Source: Mangifera indica (lineage: Eukaryota > Streptophyta > Magnoliopsida > Sapindales > Anacardiaceae). From it: a stretch of 64,000 bases of DNA. The position numbers were made by a program, and so were the translations under genes. The stretch lies in assembly GCF_011075055.1 (NCBI RefSeq), contig NC_058140.1:9482988-9546987 (forward strand), given 5' to 3'. Position 1 is the stretch's first letter, and each line of letters begins with the position of its first letter. Of the stretch, positions 11,422 through 24,330 are shown piece after piece. The notes under the pieces were generated by a model. That model made no database searches and was not told the DNA's origin. It was given only the letters and a program-made list of their open reading frames with translations.

Positions 11422-14400
11422 TGTTAGAATATGCCCTAAAAACTAATCACTTTGTTTGTTTCAAGGGTTGTATATCTTACATATATATTATTAATAAAAG
11501 AAAAGTTTTGTCATACTTCACATGTTTTCTGTGTCACTGTTATATTATGTTATAGTTGTATATTACATTCATATTAACTACATGCATATGACATCTGAAA
11601 GGTCCTGATAAGTTTTAATAAATGTCATCAAATCGTTCCCTGCATAGGCAATCTATTTAGGCAATAGTATTGCATAGTGGGTGTGTGCTATATCACTACA
11701 GTATATCAGTGGATGATATTGGACATAGTGGATATACATATGGGTAAACAATAGAACCGTTTGATAGTTGGAAAACTGATCAAAGGTTATTATATTATAT
11801 TGTTTATCGAATGTGACCATTGAATAATGATCACATGGGCATTAATATATATAGTCAATGATACATTGTAAATCATACTAGTGTATAAATCCTTTGACTT
11901 GAAATATCATAGTTGTACTTCATTCTGAAATGTATGGTTCATACGGTGTATACCACAAGGCTAATCATGTCTTATTCAGAAGCCGTTTTGATCATATATT
12001 GCTTAAGCGAGAGGACAAGTGATGATCATATAGGGATTCGTCAGCTCGACTACTCTCGAGTTTTCATACAAATATCAAAAAACATGAAAATCTAAGACAC
12101 TGGCTAGTGTAGATAAAAAACCACACGAAGAAAGCATGTTATGATGTATTACTTGAAATTCAAAAAGATTAAATATTGGATTTTGACATTCCATGAATCC
12201 AAGTTTAATTGAGATGTAATAATGAAGGGATTAGATTACATGATAAGTGTGAGTAAAAAATGTTCATTTGACATTGTGTGAAGCTTGTACTTCATTGTGA
12301 TGGAGGGGTCATGGGACATTGCTAGATGACACCACATGATCAGTGGGAGCTTCGTTTTGTAGCAGAAAATGAAATATATCGGTTAACGATAGTTTTAGGT
12401 TATATAGTGATATAATGAAACATATCATCCGATATGGGGTCCATAACTATGTTACTATGAACCTTGAACGTCACACCCATATTTCAAGGAAGAAATGGTG
12501 TTATGAAGCTGAAAATATTTATCCATGGTTGGCTAGCATTTTTCGAGGATAAAAATTATGCTTTTCCAATAAGATTCGAAAAAGGGGCAAAATTGTCATT
12601 TTGCACCTTTTAAATTGTTTAGAAAGTTGCATGAATAATTTTAGACACAAATTATTCAACATGTATCAAATTATGATTTTAGACACAAATTATTCAACAT
12701 GTGTCAAATTATGACATACTCTTAATTATCAACCAATAAGAATTAGACACATGATTTAACTTGATAAATATCAAGTTTTAATGTAATAAATGTGAGAAAA
12801 AATGAAGAAAAATAATAGATTTTTCTTCTTCTTCCTCTTTTGTTGGGAAAACTTCCATTTTTCTTCCATTTATCTTCCTTGAAGAGTGCAAGTCAAGAGA
12901 TCACTTGTTTTAGTGATTCATACTTCCTAACTTCAAATTAAATTACAAGGTACAAAGTAGTTTACATGTTTCTATACTTTATTTCTTGAGATAACATGTA
13001 AATTTTATATTACCATTGTTACATATGATGTGAACATAATCTAAAAATTCTAATTTTCTTGCCAAAATCCTATAAATGGTATCCGAGCAAGAGTTTGATC
13101 CTTGAATGACAAGAACATGCCATAATTTTAAGTGTTTGGAAATGTTAGTGATCAAAACCTAAGATATAAGTTTTGTTATGTGTGATTGGTTCAAACCAAA
13201 TGTACATATGTTATTAGGAATGTCTTAATAGCATTTGAGAAGCTTTAAATTATTGAAATTATGTTGGATAACTTTTGACAAAAAAAAAAACCCTAATTTT
13301 AGAAATTTGGGTGATTTTTAAATTAATGGTTTAATCATGATTTATACATGATTGTCATGATATATACATGAGTTTTAATCTTGACTTTACATGGGAATGT
13401 GTTTTTAAGAAACTTAGTTTGTGTGACTTGGTGAAGGGCATGAACAAGTTGACATGATTTCCATGTGTTTGGTTGATAGAAATAATATTCAATGTTGATT
13501 GAATTGTTATTAATTCATTAAACTAGTGTTTGACTTGGTTTGATTGAGAATTGAATTCTTAATAGCTTGGATTGGATAAATTACTTCATGAGTAACCATA
13601 TTTATGCTTGAATAATTATTGCATGGTGAGATGGATTATGTTTGAGTGATGAATAATTCATATATGTCATAATTTGGTGAAATGCATGACACTTGTGAAT
13701 TTGGCTTACATTAGGCATGTGTTATATATTTATTTTACAACTTGTCATTCTAAAATCTATTTATGTTCAAGTATGAATTGAAACATACTTAGTAAGATTT
13801 TGGTGAACTTGGTATGCATTTTGGAAACATCAAGAGTTAGAGTTTCATGGTTGGTTTCAAAAAAAATGCAATATAAAATTTTGGTTTAATTACTTTGTAT
13901 ACTTGTTATGGTTTGATCTTGTAGACACTAAACATTAGATGTCTTTGTGTTTTAGCAAACTTGAATAAAGAGCATGAAGTATGGTAAATTATTTGTTAAG
14001 TTTACCAAATTACAAATTTAATTTCTATGTTTGAATGTTTGACTATGGTGTTACAAATATTAATATGATGTCCAAAATGTCATGCTATTTTAGGTGTATG
14101 TGATAGTGTTAATGTGTGACATGTGTGTGCTATATATGAGACATTGTGACATGGTAAACATCATGCATCTAAATGCTTAACATTATGTATGCTAGATTGA
14201 AATGGACTTAACATATTGGATATGTTTCTTGTCTTAGATACATAAATAAAAACTCAAATTTGCTAGTCTAGGATTAAGTTATAAGATATTAGATGTCTTA
14301 TATGCAAGATCAACCTAATGTATATTTTAGATATGTGATATGCTAAGTTGTATGAAAATATGACTTCTTTTTATTATTGAATAATATAGTTGATATGTGT

Positions 14401-14829
14401 TCAATAGCATGCCTAATTTTTATGTTTTATGTTATCATGTAATTTATTTATGGCATATAACACATAGTTTTGTGTTTTAGAGAACTAAAACTTTTAAGCA
14501 TGAAATATTCTTACAATACCATTTAGGATATTAGAAAAGTTTTCAATGGCATAAACTGTAAGAATATGGTTTAGTAACATGTCTTGGGTGACAAATACGT
14601 ACCCAAAGATACATATTAGACTACTTAAGATATAACCTGAACCTAATTAATAATAATAAAATCTTCCCTAAATTTTCAATATCAAATTTAAACCATCCAT
14701 TATGGATTGATTAGGGTTACGTCATAAGGCTAGAAATTCTAGATTTATATTATGTGATGGATACTATGTCATATGGCATAAAATTAGTCGATTGGTGTCT
14801 AGAGTATTATTTCTGTCATTCCCTAGATT
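11422..14829 (+). mobile_element. non-coding LTR retroelement inserted in gypsy A
   Basis: The stretch opens with TGTTAGAATATGCCCTAAAA, a common copia-type LTR start. At 13077-13088 lies tggtatccgagc, one base off the tRNA-Met primer site tggtatcagagc. The LTR would therefore be about 11422-13073 (1.65 kb) in plus orientation. The internal part (13089-14829) is AT-rich and has no recognisable gag or pol. I could not find a second LTR or a target duplication, so the 3' end is probably lost, and the right boundary is simply where gypsy coding sequence resumes. Confidence 0.6.
13077..13088 (+). other. tRNA-Met-type primer-binding site
   Basis: tggtatccgagc differs by one base from the plant initiator-tRNA primer site. 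It lies about 3 bp after the proposed LTR end and fixes the orientation of the element as plus. Confidence 0.6.
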
Positions 14830-15171
14830 CTATTTTGTGCAAGAGTGATGAGGTATTATATATGGAAAGCATGATGGGTTGAATTTGACCAGTTTAGAGT
14901 GCTTACATCTATTATGTGCGATGCTCAAAGCTAGAGGCTCACATGAATCATAACTTGCATTTGGAATGTAAAAGGAATTGGTGTTGTTCTCTTGGTAAGT
15001 AGTTTTAGAAATTGGTGTTGTTCTCAGGACTAACTCAGTACTAAACTTTAACTCCCTCTTTAGTATTAACCTTGGAAGGTTATTAAAGAATACATCTGGA
15101 AACTCTTGCACCAGTAAAGTGTCTTTTATGCTCAGAATTATCTCTGTAGATTTCTGAACCACGTGTATCAA
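14830..15171 (-). pseudogene. gypsy A RT N-terminal segment, broken after the ISK block
   Basis: The open stretch contains VQEFPDVFFNNLPRLILKRE, then LKFSTELVLRTTPISKTTY. This is the gypsy segment just before the RT fingers (family: V.EFPDVFP.DLPGLPP.RE.EF.IDL.PGTAPIS..PYRM). After TTY the sequence no longer resembles RT. The palm core up to VTFLGHV near 11421 is absent, which means the inserted LTR element came with, or followed, a deletion of about 140 codons. A short duplication (gaattggtgttgttctc and gaaattggtgttgttctc, near 14969 and 15009) occurs inside. Confidence 0.8.
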
Positions 15172-16906
15172 AAATTCCTTACACCTTTTACTTTATATCT
15201 TTTTAGCTTTAATACTATCAACTATCATACTGAGGATTCAACCCTCTCTGAATATGAATTGCTCACCCTCATTTATATTAAACCTAACTTTCTTCTTCTT
15301 GTAGTCTATTTTTGCTTCGTATCTACTAAAGAAGCCTATGTCTAATATCATATCGAAGTCGGCATGTCCATGATTATTAGGTCTACGGTCATGACACAAC
15401 TTCTCAAGAAAACTATCTCTACTACCAACATTTTAATCTAGAGGATGGTTAAAGGCTCAAATCCTAATCTCCCAACTATGCCTTTAGAAATGAAACAATG
15501 CATGACACTAAAGTTAATTAAAACATATAAAAGAGAATAATGAAACTATAACTAAACTGTCACAACTGTAGGGTTAACATCTACCTATATTGAGTAGCTA
15601 CGAATAATTATACTTGCCCTCTCTCAACTGTTTGCTCTATTGGGGTTGGCACTATAACTAGGTTTATACACTACCTGGTAAAATGTCCTGGTTATTTACA
15701 TCTGTAACACACTCTTTGTTCAGTTAAACACTTGCTGGTATGCCTCTTACCATATCTATGACATATAAAGGAATTATTGTGTCTAAACTACTCCTTATTT
15801 CTCTATTTCTTGGCCCTCCAGTTCTTCTTATTCTTAGGCTGGAAGAGCCTCTTCCAGCCTCTTACTTATGTTGTCTCTAATAAGACTATCTCTATTGCCA
15901 CTGATAGTTAGTTGACTTTGTCTCTACACTAGTACTAGTAATGCAGGCTTCTTTGATAACTTTTTGAAAAGGTCTAACGAGGATTATCTTCTATCATCAC
16001 ATTTTTGGCTATGTTTGGTCGAAAACCCTCCTATGAACACATTTAGCTTGCCTCTCTCTAAATTAGCCATACTAAAAGTATACTTGGCCAACGAGTTCAG
16101 CTTAGTAGAGAACTTCCTAACTGACATGTTCCTTTGCCTCAGATAAAGGAACTCTTAGGCTTTCACATACATGACATTAGCTGAATCATACTTTGATCAA
16201 AAGCCTATTTGAAGTCTACCTATGATATCTATGATGTCGGTCTTAGCATCATCTTTTAGTAAGAGACTGATGTGCTGTATCTTATCAACATCTATCATTA
16301 AGTAAATCCTCATGACATTTTCCATTGCCTTTAACCATTATTTGGTTGGTAATCCCCCTTACACTACATTACTTCTAAAATCTGAAGGCTGATTACGATT
16401 AGATATGCTATAAATTCGATATATCTATCCTCTACTGTTACCTTCAATCTCTACTCAAAATGATTCTATAATCCCTTACTCTTCTAAAAGGGTGTCTACA
16501 TATCTGAATGTTTTTTTGACATCAATAGGGCATATGATAGATGTCTCATACTAGCTAACACCTTTTTAATCTGTCTCAAAACCTCTTCAACAATCTGACA
16601 GATGGTAGCACTATCAATAGAGGGCACAATAGGTATTTTAGATACTTGTCCTTGAGCCTCTATTTGGCTCTTTTTCTTTTCTAGAGGCCTCTGGGGTATC
16701 TCTGATTAATCTTTTATATCTTTTTATCCTAAAATCATAACAACCTTTAGACATATATTACTTTAATTTGGAAGCAAGTATATTATATTTATATTGGTAG
16801 GTATATAAGGGCAGTCGACGCTACATAAGACGTTGCTTTTTTACTTAACTTTATATACATTTTTTAAACACATAAAACTATTCACCATTTTGAGTACTAA
16901 GATCAT
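15172..16906 (-). pseudogene. gypsy A gag-protease remnant with two degenerate zinc knuckles
   Basis: Near 15675-15790 the minus strand reads FICHRYGKRHTSKC and then CYRCK, a stop, PGHFTR. This is the tandem pair of CCHC knuckles typical of Tekay/Del gag (family: CF.CG..GH....C and CY.C...GH..R.C). In the first knuckle the second Cys is Tyr. Flanking sequence in both directions is low-quality coding sequence with many stops. Protease should lie between the knuckles and 15171, but I could not identify its DTGA motif with confidence. Confidence 0.7.
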
Positions 16907-16918
16907 GTTTTGATACCA
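16907..16918 (-). other. gypsy A primer-binding site (tRNA-Met type)
   Basis: On the minus strand this reads TGGTATCAAAAC, close to TGGTATCAGAGC. It lies 4 bp inside the LTR end at 16923, which sets the 5' LTR boundary and the minus orientation of gypsy A. Confidence 0.65.
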
Positions 16919-16922
16919 TAAA

Positions 16923-18563
16923 TGTAACATCTCTCTCTCCAAATACATACCTTTGATGGGAATATATCAAAAGAGACGTGTACAACTAAACTATTTGAAA
17001 ACTTTAATGCATGATCATAATTATAAAGCATGCAAAAAGGTGATGTAATAAAACCACTTTATTAAACAATACTCATATGATATCATGTGTCTAAAAATAC
17101 TAGTAGCATAAAAATAATAAAACTATATGTTTGATAAAAACTGAGTAACAAAAGACCCCTCTTCTCATACAGCTATTAACTAGACCACTGGATCCCTCAT
17201 CTGTTTCATTACTCACCTCTACCTATAAACATACAAAAGGAAATGTGTGATTAAAACTCAATAAGTGGTGACCTTTCGACACTTAAAACTATTATAAATA
17301 ACTGATGTTAAAACTTGTGTTCCATTCATAAGCTAAATATGGTCACACTTTGACACCTTAGTGCTCTGACATAGATTGTCCACATAAGTTGTAAAAACTC
17401 AAGCTAAAATAGACAAATATGATATCTCGATAAAAGCTACTATTATGCCTTGCACATATGCCAAATGACTTATTAGGCTTTCTAACTAGGACACCTTGAT
17501 CACACAAGAAAATCTCTAATATCAATTCTTTCCTTTGTCATATAAATTGATCGAAACTACTGACTAACCATCCAAAGATAGCCTTTATCTTGGGTATATA
17601 TATGGTGTATCTTATTGATCACGTGAAGAATATCAAAAGCCACATTTTTACCATGTATACTTGAGCTGAACTAAGTGGCTACGCATCTTGGCACTGAGTG
17701 CATAATTCATTTTATGGGTATCTTACCCCATTGTTTCCACAATTATTTTCACTTACACACATAGTTAGTGACTATTTAGATGTGTGACATTGGCCTTAAG
17801 GCTATTGACTTTTAACTCAGATTAAACTCTATTTGAGTTTGTGTCGTCATCTATACAATCAGGCACTTCACCTATATCTTTCTTGAGTTCCTTGTCCTCT
17901 AATAGCTTATAATTTTTCTCACTTAACTCTCTCGTTCTATGCACATTGCCTAGAGGTATAATAATCTTTTGTCTTTGTCTAAAGGTACACAGTCATGTAC
18001 TTCTCCTTTCATAGTAGTGTGTCTCTTAAACCATATACATAGACGTATGTCACTCAATACATAACCGAGCATAGAGCAGATACACATGGGGAGTCGACTT
18101 GGACACACTTTCATGCATGATGATCCATATGTGCAACTTAGGTGTCTTATAATGTACGACGTTCATTTTTGAAAAGTCATACATTGGTGTATGTCCTATA
18201 CCACACAATTGTGCGTATCTTCCCTCAGAATAAGCGTAAGATTTTCATATTTTCAAAACTTCTGGAATGACACATGGGTATGAAAGATAATAGAAGAGAG
18301 TTAGGGTTATCACGTTTTTATTTTTCTACAAAACATGATACACAAACGTGTATAGACTATACACAACTGTGTGTCTAGTTGCATAATTAAAACAACCTCC
18401 TGTTTTGCCATTATCATAATCTAATCCACTAATTGACTTTTTGCTCATCATACATGGTCGTGTAAGTCTCCATACACGGGCATGTATCCTTGAAAATCAA
18501 TAATCAATGAATTTAAAAACTAGAAAAAAGATTGAAATGCCCTTAAGCTTACCTGTGAGTACT
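16923..18563 (-). repeat. gypsy A 5' LTR (about 1.64 kb)
   Basis: Plus-strand start is tgtaacatctctctctcc, the reverse complement of an LTR end in ...TTACA. Its right half (from about 17700) repeats the LTR at 8345-9603, including the ACACG/CGTGT-type motifs near 18350-18372 and 18450-18490 and the closing taagcttacctgtgagtact. It borders the primer site at 16907. Together the two LTRs bound a gypsy element of about 10 kb, including the inserted element. Confidence 0.7.
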
Positions 18564-18569
18564 ATATAG

Positions 18570-19007
18570 ATATTGGAGAAACCATCCATATGAAATCCTG
18601 TTTGTGGGTCAATTCGGTAAGCAGGTTTACAATGTGCACCCATGTGTTATTCTAAGTTGTCAATAAACAATCGTGACATGTAAGAATTGTTATCATCTTG
18701 TGATGAAGTCACTCAATACTATGATAACTCTGTCATTGTTACCCATGTAATGGTAATATTTGTGTTATAGATATTTTAGGAATAGCCACCTAATTTGCAC
18801 ATAAGGTTCTTATGATCAGGTGTCAAGCACTAATCTTTTTATCATGGTTCAACCATTCTTAGAATATTTGTCTAAGCATATATAAATATGTTTTATAGAT
18901 AAAGAATGTCACAATACATTACAAATATTACCTTTATTATTGAACTTGTATCGTTATGGGAATTGGCTCTAGGGCACCAAAGCCAACAATCCTCTACTTG
19001 CACTATA
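18570..19007 (-). repeat. copia LTR start with polypurine tract
   Basis: The minus strand reads ATAGTGCAAGTAGAGGAT (19007-18989), then TGTTGGCTTTGGTGCCCTAG starting at 18988. This is the usual polypurine tract followed by the TGTTGG...GCCCTA start of a copia 3' LTR, as found in many plant elements. The LTR would extend left to about 18570, where it meets gypsy A. No pol is recognisable to the right (19008-19857 is AT-rich), so most of the element is gone. Confidence 0.6.
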
Positions 19008-19857
19008 GCCAATCATCCATGCAAATAACATAGGATGATTGTACGGGCCTATTATTGCTTCTACTACAACAAAGCATCTATTGATATAATTTGTTCATTC
19101 ACTTTTCCGAATATTAAGTAACATTTCCTCTTGTTAATCTAACAAGGTGAATTCGTTAGAGTATGCAAATTAGACCATTTGATGAGACCATGACTCTAGA
19201 AAGTATTTGTTTAGTACTAATGACACCAAATCAACTATGTTAGAAGTCAATTTTATACTCTAATATGTCATTTAAGACTTTGAATTTTGAATATCTCATA
19301 CTCAATTTTCAAAGTGAAATTAATTCAACATTTATACAATCTATCTTTTTTGAATTAATATTCATTATTTTCAACTTGATTTATCTTATGTCATTATTCC
19401 TCATCAATGACTTCATCCTCAGACATTAAATTGGACCATCTATCTTATGCATTCACCTCTTTGGTTTGATCCAAGTGATTGATTACACATGTTAACCAAT
19501 TCTTATATTCATGCATTACATTATTCAAAATGACAAAAATGCCCTTTTATTAATTACATTAGCGTAAATGTGCAAAGGTTGTCCAAATGTAATCAATTAA
19601 TACTAAACATATTGTGTGTAGCAATTTATTAAAATATCCAAGAACAAGCTCAACATAAATGCCCTTATCTTTCTTACATGCAACGATCACTTGAACCTCT
19701 AAACCAACAAAAGTATGGGAGTAAGTAATAATGACTTAGTAAGTAGGAGATTTTACTTTAACTTTTACTAAGTCCTCATTTTACCTGTTACTTATCCACT
19801 TTAAATTAATCATCAGAAATACTCTTAAGGACTTCAACTTAGATAACATGGATTTAA

Positions 19858-22248
19858 TGTAACACTCATAGGTAAGTCTAAGGATAAAATAATCATTTCA
19901 AGGGTTGAAAGTAGACCCATGTTAGCCGTAGACCAATATGAGTTGCAAGTAAGTAAGATTACTTAATTTTAGTCTATCAACGACCTTTCGATAGCTCATG
20001 GACATTCGTGCATAGTCTTCCATGTTAGTAGGTTAGATAAGAGTCACATACACAATTTTAAATAAAATAAATGACCGTTCACCCATAAGATGAATGTTTG
20101 TTCATTCAATTATGTAAATTGCATTTTAAAGTGGCATGTTATTGTCATTTTGGGGATATTTTACCCAAATGCATGAAAATGTCTAACCTTAGAAGAAGGG
20201 TGTGCTAGAAAGAATAAGTGTAACTCTTTAACTTTTGGTGATCACTTATAGGTTCTAGCAAGTGTGATAAAGGAAAAACATAGATAGAGAGAGAGTTAGT
20301 TAATCTGCAAAGCCTACTTGCAACTTCATTATATTTTGTAAGTAGGAAACACTAGTAGATTTTCTGGTATTACGTTTGGTAGCATATTGATGCTAAGATG
20401 AATTAATTTGAGAGTTCTTTTTCTCTTTCACAATATGTGGTAATTGTTGATGGTAGGATGATGAATCTTTAAATGTATCTATATTTATATGATTATGTAT
20501 GTGTAATATCTTATTACAGCATTGTAATAGATCCCAAGTATATTTTGGTTAATTTTATGTAAACATTATGTATGAAGATGATAAACTTTGGTTACAACAT
20601 GATAAGTAGGATTTTGGATTGGTGATTATAATTTTTGTGATCTAGGTTAGTTGTTATATATGTGATTGTAGTTATGTGATGGATAAGTAGTTAAATGTTG
20701 CAAAATGTTGAATGAATGATTGGAATGGACATGTAGGTGTTGGAATGAAATATACACGTGATAGGCTAAAATTAGTGTATTTTAAAATTTCCAAATGTCA
20801 TGACTAGTCATTCATCTGAGACAAATGATCGTTTCATGCCTAGAAGAAACTTTTACATGTCATGAACATTTGTTCACATGATGGCGAATAGTCATTCATG
20901 GCCTATCATCATTCTAGAAAGGGGTTGGGCGAACATGCATACGCATTGCTCATTGTTCATATTCGTCGAAAAAGATGTTGCAAATGATCATTTAGCAAAA
21001 ATGAACAATCATGCATAGTGTAGAAAGATTAAAATATCTTTAGGACTGAGGAATGAGCAAGCTAAGAAGTAATAGATATTCATTGAAAGATGACGAATGA
21101 CCGTTCATTAGGCTTGGAATATCCATTCATCATAAGCATAGGATGAACAACCATTAGTCTTACTGTACAAATAATTTAAGGATAATAGTGAATCATGAAA
21201 ACTCTGAGGGTAGAAGCAAGATGTATAGAATAAGTTACTGGCTCAAAAGTCCAAGTTATATCTGAGAAAAGATGAAAGCATTATGAGGTCATAGCTATGT
21301 AGCTCAAGATAACATGTATGCTTAGTATAATTGTACTATAGTTGAAGGTCAAGTCTTATAGTCATTACGAAAAGACACTTGTAAGACACTTCTTACACTG
21401 TCTGTAGTAGCGCATGGTTCACAGTAGGACTATTAGTTCACAATAAAACTTGATCACCTGTAATAGGTTGTGGTGAGTCGTAATAGACTAGAGTTAAATT
21501 GTGGTTCAATAGCCATGTAGGGAGTGGATTGCATAGTTATGATACACATGTGACCAATATGCCAAATCCTTATTTCGACTTAGTTTGGTCAACAACTTAG
21601 ATATAGTTCAATTTAGTTTAAGTGAGCTTTCACTTATAGTGTGTCTAGTGATAATAGAATCCTAAGGGATCAGTAGACATGAGACATAGGGGACCAAGTT
21701 AATGAGGCAAGTTTGAGAGACCTAATAGGTCTCGAAGGTTCAAATAGTCAAATATGGTTCACGTCATTGTAGTGGAGTGAATAGCTTACTCTCGATGACC
21801 AGTTTAGGGTGAATCGAGTCTAAGGGCAAAATAGAAATTTAATAATTTTAAGTTATATTTCTACTTATTGAGTGTTTATCACTCATGTTTTCCTATTTTG
21901 TTTGTTTTGCAAGAGATAAGACTAAGTGATGGATGCGATGCGAGGCTTTAGTTAACATAAGTAGCAAGGGGAATTTTGTCATTTTTATCTCTTATCAACT
22001 AATGTTCCTTTTGTACTAAACTATGAACATGTTATTATTGTATTTAAGTAGTTTAACTCCTTTTTATGTAATTAAGATATCCTTTGCACGTTTTTCGCTA
22101 TGTGTTTTAATAAATTGTTTTTCAGTTTTTTCATCAAATTTATTGTTTGTGGAAGTTTCTTTATATTCATTTAAAAAACATATGCTCTTGTAATCAAATT
22201 AGTGATACTTCTCTTTAGAGGGCAGTACTTCTAAATGAAGATATTATA
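19858..22248 (+). repeat. probable solo gypsy LTR (about 2.4 kb)
   Basis: It starts tgtaacactcataggtaagt and ends near ttctaaatgaagatattata. The end block (cttctctttagagggcagtacttctaaatgaag) parallels the end of the LTR at 43341-45590 (cctctaaagggtagtacttctaaagaag). The blocks tgtttatcactcatgttttcc and ttgttttgcaagagataag also parallel that LTR. No primer site follows and no pol adjoins, so it is a solo or truncated LTR in plus orientation. The flanks (tttaa / ttcta) match only 3 of 5 bases, so a target duplication is not shown. Confidence 0.6.
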
Positions 22249-23500
22249 TTCTACCAAGCCTAAACTTTTTCTTGGAAGGCTTTAAGGTCCTATAAACTCA
22301 CTTAAGAAGCTTTGTGATCCCGCTTTGTCATCTAGGATTCTTTACAGATCCTAATCTAGGATGACCCCTTATTTTTTTACATGTTCGGGTAAAAACACTT
22401 TACTTAAACAGAGCATCTATAATGATCAGACTAGTTTGAGATAGAGATTTGATACTTTGACCATGTGAGCCAACTACATAGTCCTTGTTGCCTACATCGT
22501 TGGATTGCTCTAATTAAACTAAATTCCTACAAGCAAGTGTATCCTACTATGGTACTATATTCTATTACTAACTACTGGATCCCACTACAGGTGTCATAAG
22601 AAAAAAATCTCACAAGTACTCTTTCGTAATGACCCTTATGATTCGTTCATGAAACAACATATATACATGCATCTCAAGCCACTAACTAGACTTAGACTCG
22701 TAATAGTTCTCACCCTAACCGTTCTCTCATGTCTTACCGGTGAAACTTGATATTAAATTTTACTATCAAAATGCACCATTTAGTTAAGTCTTACAATATA
22801 AAACAACTATATTTCCACTCAAGTTCCATTATGTAATTATAACTTTAGTGTTATAGATTACTATTCTTTATGATGCTAAAAATATACCCATCAAAGTTTG
22901 ATGTCAATTTGATGTTCAGTGTTACCTTTTTATGTTCGATACTAAATTTACATGATGTTATTTATGGTAGAAAATTTTATAAATGTACTTTCAAATTGAG
23001 TTTTCAACGTGAAAGTTAAAAAAGAAAGAAAAAAAAACATGTTATAACAATTAGATTACTCTTTTTATCATGATTAATAATGATGCCTTTCATTATAAAC
23101 AGTTAAAAAAACTGATGGTTGAATCATATGAAAATCAGTGGATTAGGGCAGTGTCGAAAAAACAATGCTTAACAACTAATAAGAACTAGGAAGTTGAATA
23201 AACCTTAACTGACAAAAGAGAATCTGATTAATTAGAGGGAATAAAACTAATCTGAAAAGCAAAAGTTAACAGAAGCGCAAAACTCGATCAGTATGGATCT
23301 AAAACGTAGAAAACCTGGAAAACTTAGATTTGCATTATAAATGGGATACAGTTTTAACTTTTGATAAACTAATCCTTCCATGTGAATCTCTTGATTTCTG
23401 TTTTTGTTTATCAAACTCGTTTAGGTAACCATAACTACATTTCAGATTGTTATAATGCAAGCCTTTCTAAAGCATGGGTTATACAATATTCATGGTGACC
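22249..23500. other. intergenic region, no gene seen
   Basis: AT-rich sequence without a recognisable coding domain. The last few hundred bases probably hold the upstream control region of the proline-rich gene, but no specific element beyond the TATA box is clear. Confidence 0.5.
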
Positions 23501-23524
23501 ATCACCAAACCTACTGTTTTTTAC

Positions 23525-23532
23525 TATAAAAA
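23525..23532 (+). promoter_or_regulatory. TATA box of the proline-rich protein gene
   Basis: tataaaaa lies 94 bp before the ATG at 23626. A transcription start about 30 bp downstream would give a 5' leader of roughly 70 bases, normal for a plant gene. Confidence 0.6.
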
Positions 23533-23625
23533 GCCAAGCCTAGGACTTGATTTCATCACCAAAGCTCAAAAATCTGCTAATTTTCCGTTATTAAAGATCT
23601 ATTGGTTCGATTTCACGTTCTAATA

Positions 23626-23895
23626 ATGGCCTCCAGCAGGAATTATTTCATATTATCTCTTATTGTAGCTTTGACATTTTCATCCATGGATGTTGGACTA
23701 GCAGCTCGTAAGCTAATGCTTTTTGCACCATTGCCCCCACTTCCATCTTTAGCACCACTGCCTTGTTCGCTTTCGCTGCCACCACTTCCAAGTATCTCTT
23801 TCCCCCCATTGTTCTCAGACTCTCCACCAGCTCCTGAAGCCAAATCTCCCTACATGCCATCCTCCTATTCCCCTTCGGCAATCTCAGCTCCTTGA
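23626..23895 (+). CDS. small secreted proline-rich protein (PELPK/cell-wall type)
   Basis: An intact single-exon gene of 89 codons. The start ATG (context aataATGGC) is chosen because it gives a clear signal peptide: MASSRNYFILSLIVALTF, then a small-residue region ending GLAA just before RKLML (predicted cleavage near residue 27). The mature part is about 60 residues of Pro, Leu and Ser with LPPLP, SLAPLP and PPLPSI repeats and a Ser/Pro/Tyr tail ending SAISAP. Layout and AAR start of the mature chain resemble plant PELPK1-like proline-rich cell-wall proteins; the exact family is inferred, not proven. There is one Cys (PLPCSL). It has a TATA box 94 bp upstream. A broken inverted paralogue lies at 36158-36457, and a copy of its 3' flank at 27146-27310, so it belonged to a small local cluster. 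The role is probably structural in the wall; enzyme activity is not expected. Confidence 0.8.
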   Translation: MASSRNYFILSLIVALTFSSMDVGLAARKLMLFAPLPPLPSLAPLPCSLSLPPLPSISFPPLFSDSPPAPEAKSPYMPSSYSPSAISAP

Positions 23896-24330
23896 ATTTT
23901 ATACACTAGCCTATGTGTGTTCTCTGTGGTTAATGCGCATGCCGTTTGAGAAGCCCTTCATATGTGCCATTGGAGAATTAGAGCTGAACTTCCAGTTGTT
24001 TTATTTGTGTATTCTATATTTGTTACCTTTCCGTTGGCCAATAAATCTGCTGTGCGATGTATTAGTTTCTTTTATGTATCTTATTTGTTCGTTGCATACT
24101 GAAAAAAATTTCCCTTCCGTGACTATTGCTATGATTCCGACAGTTTTTTTTTTTAATTCTAATTTTTATGTTTTTATAATCCTTATACCATGCATATGAT
24201 CTTTTGTTTAATAGGAAACAAAATATAGAGTCATTCTCATCTGCATGTCAATGAATCAGATTACCTGTGTGAAATACCAATAGATTAATTAATTCGGTAT
24301 TTAACTCTAGCTTTAGTTGACACATTACTT
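23896..24330 (+). other. 3' UTR and downstream flank of the proline-rich gene
   Basis: The T-rich stretch after the stop includes ttgttacctttccgttggccaataaatctgctg, with an aataaa at about 24040 as a possible polyadenylation signal. The segment at about 23960-24130 is repeated in diverged form at 27146-27310. An insertion (24331-27140) lies between the two copies. Confidence 0.5.

Noticed and set aside
14630..14830. A second LTR at the right end of the 11422 element
   Set aside because: No stretch repeats the 11422-13073 sequence, and no actct duplication occurs at the junction.
23643..23881. Open stretches on the minus strand opposite the proline-rich gene
   Set aside because: They are antisense shadows of the Pro-rich coding sequence: Gly/Ser-rich translations, no signal or start context.
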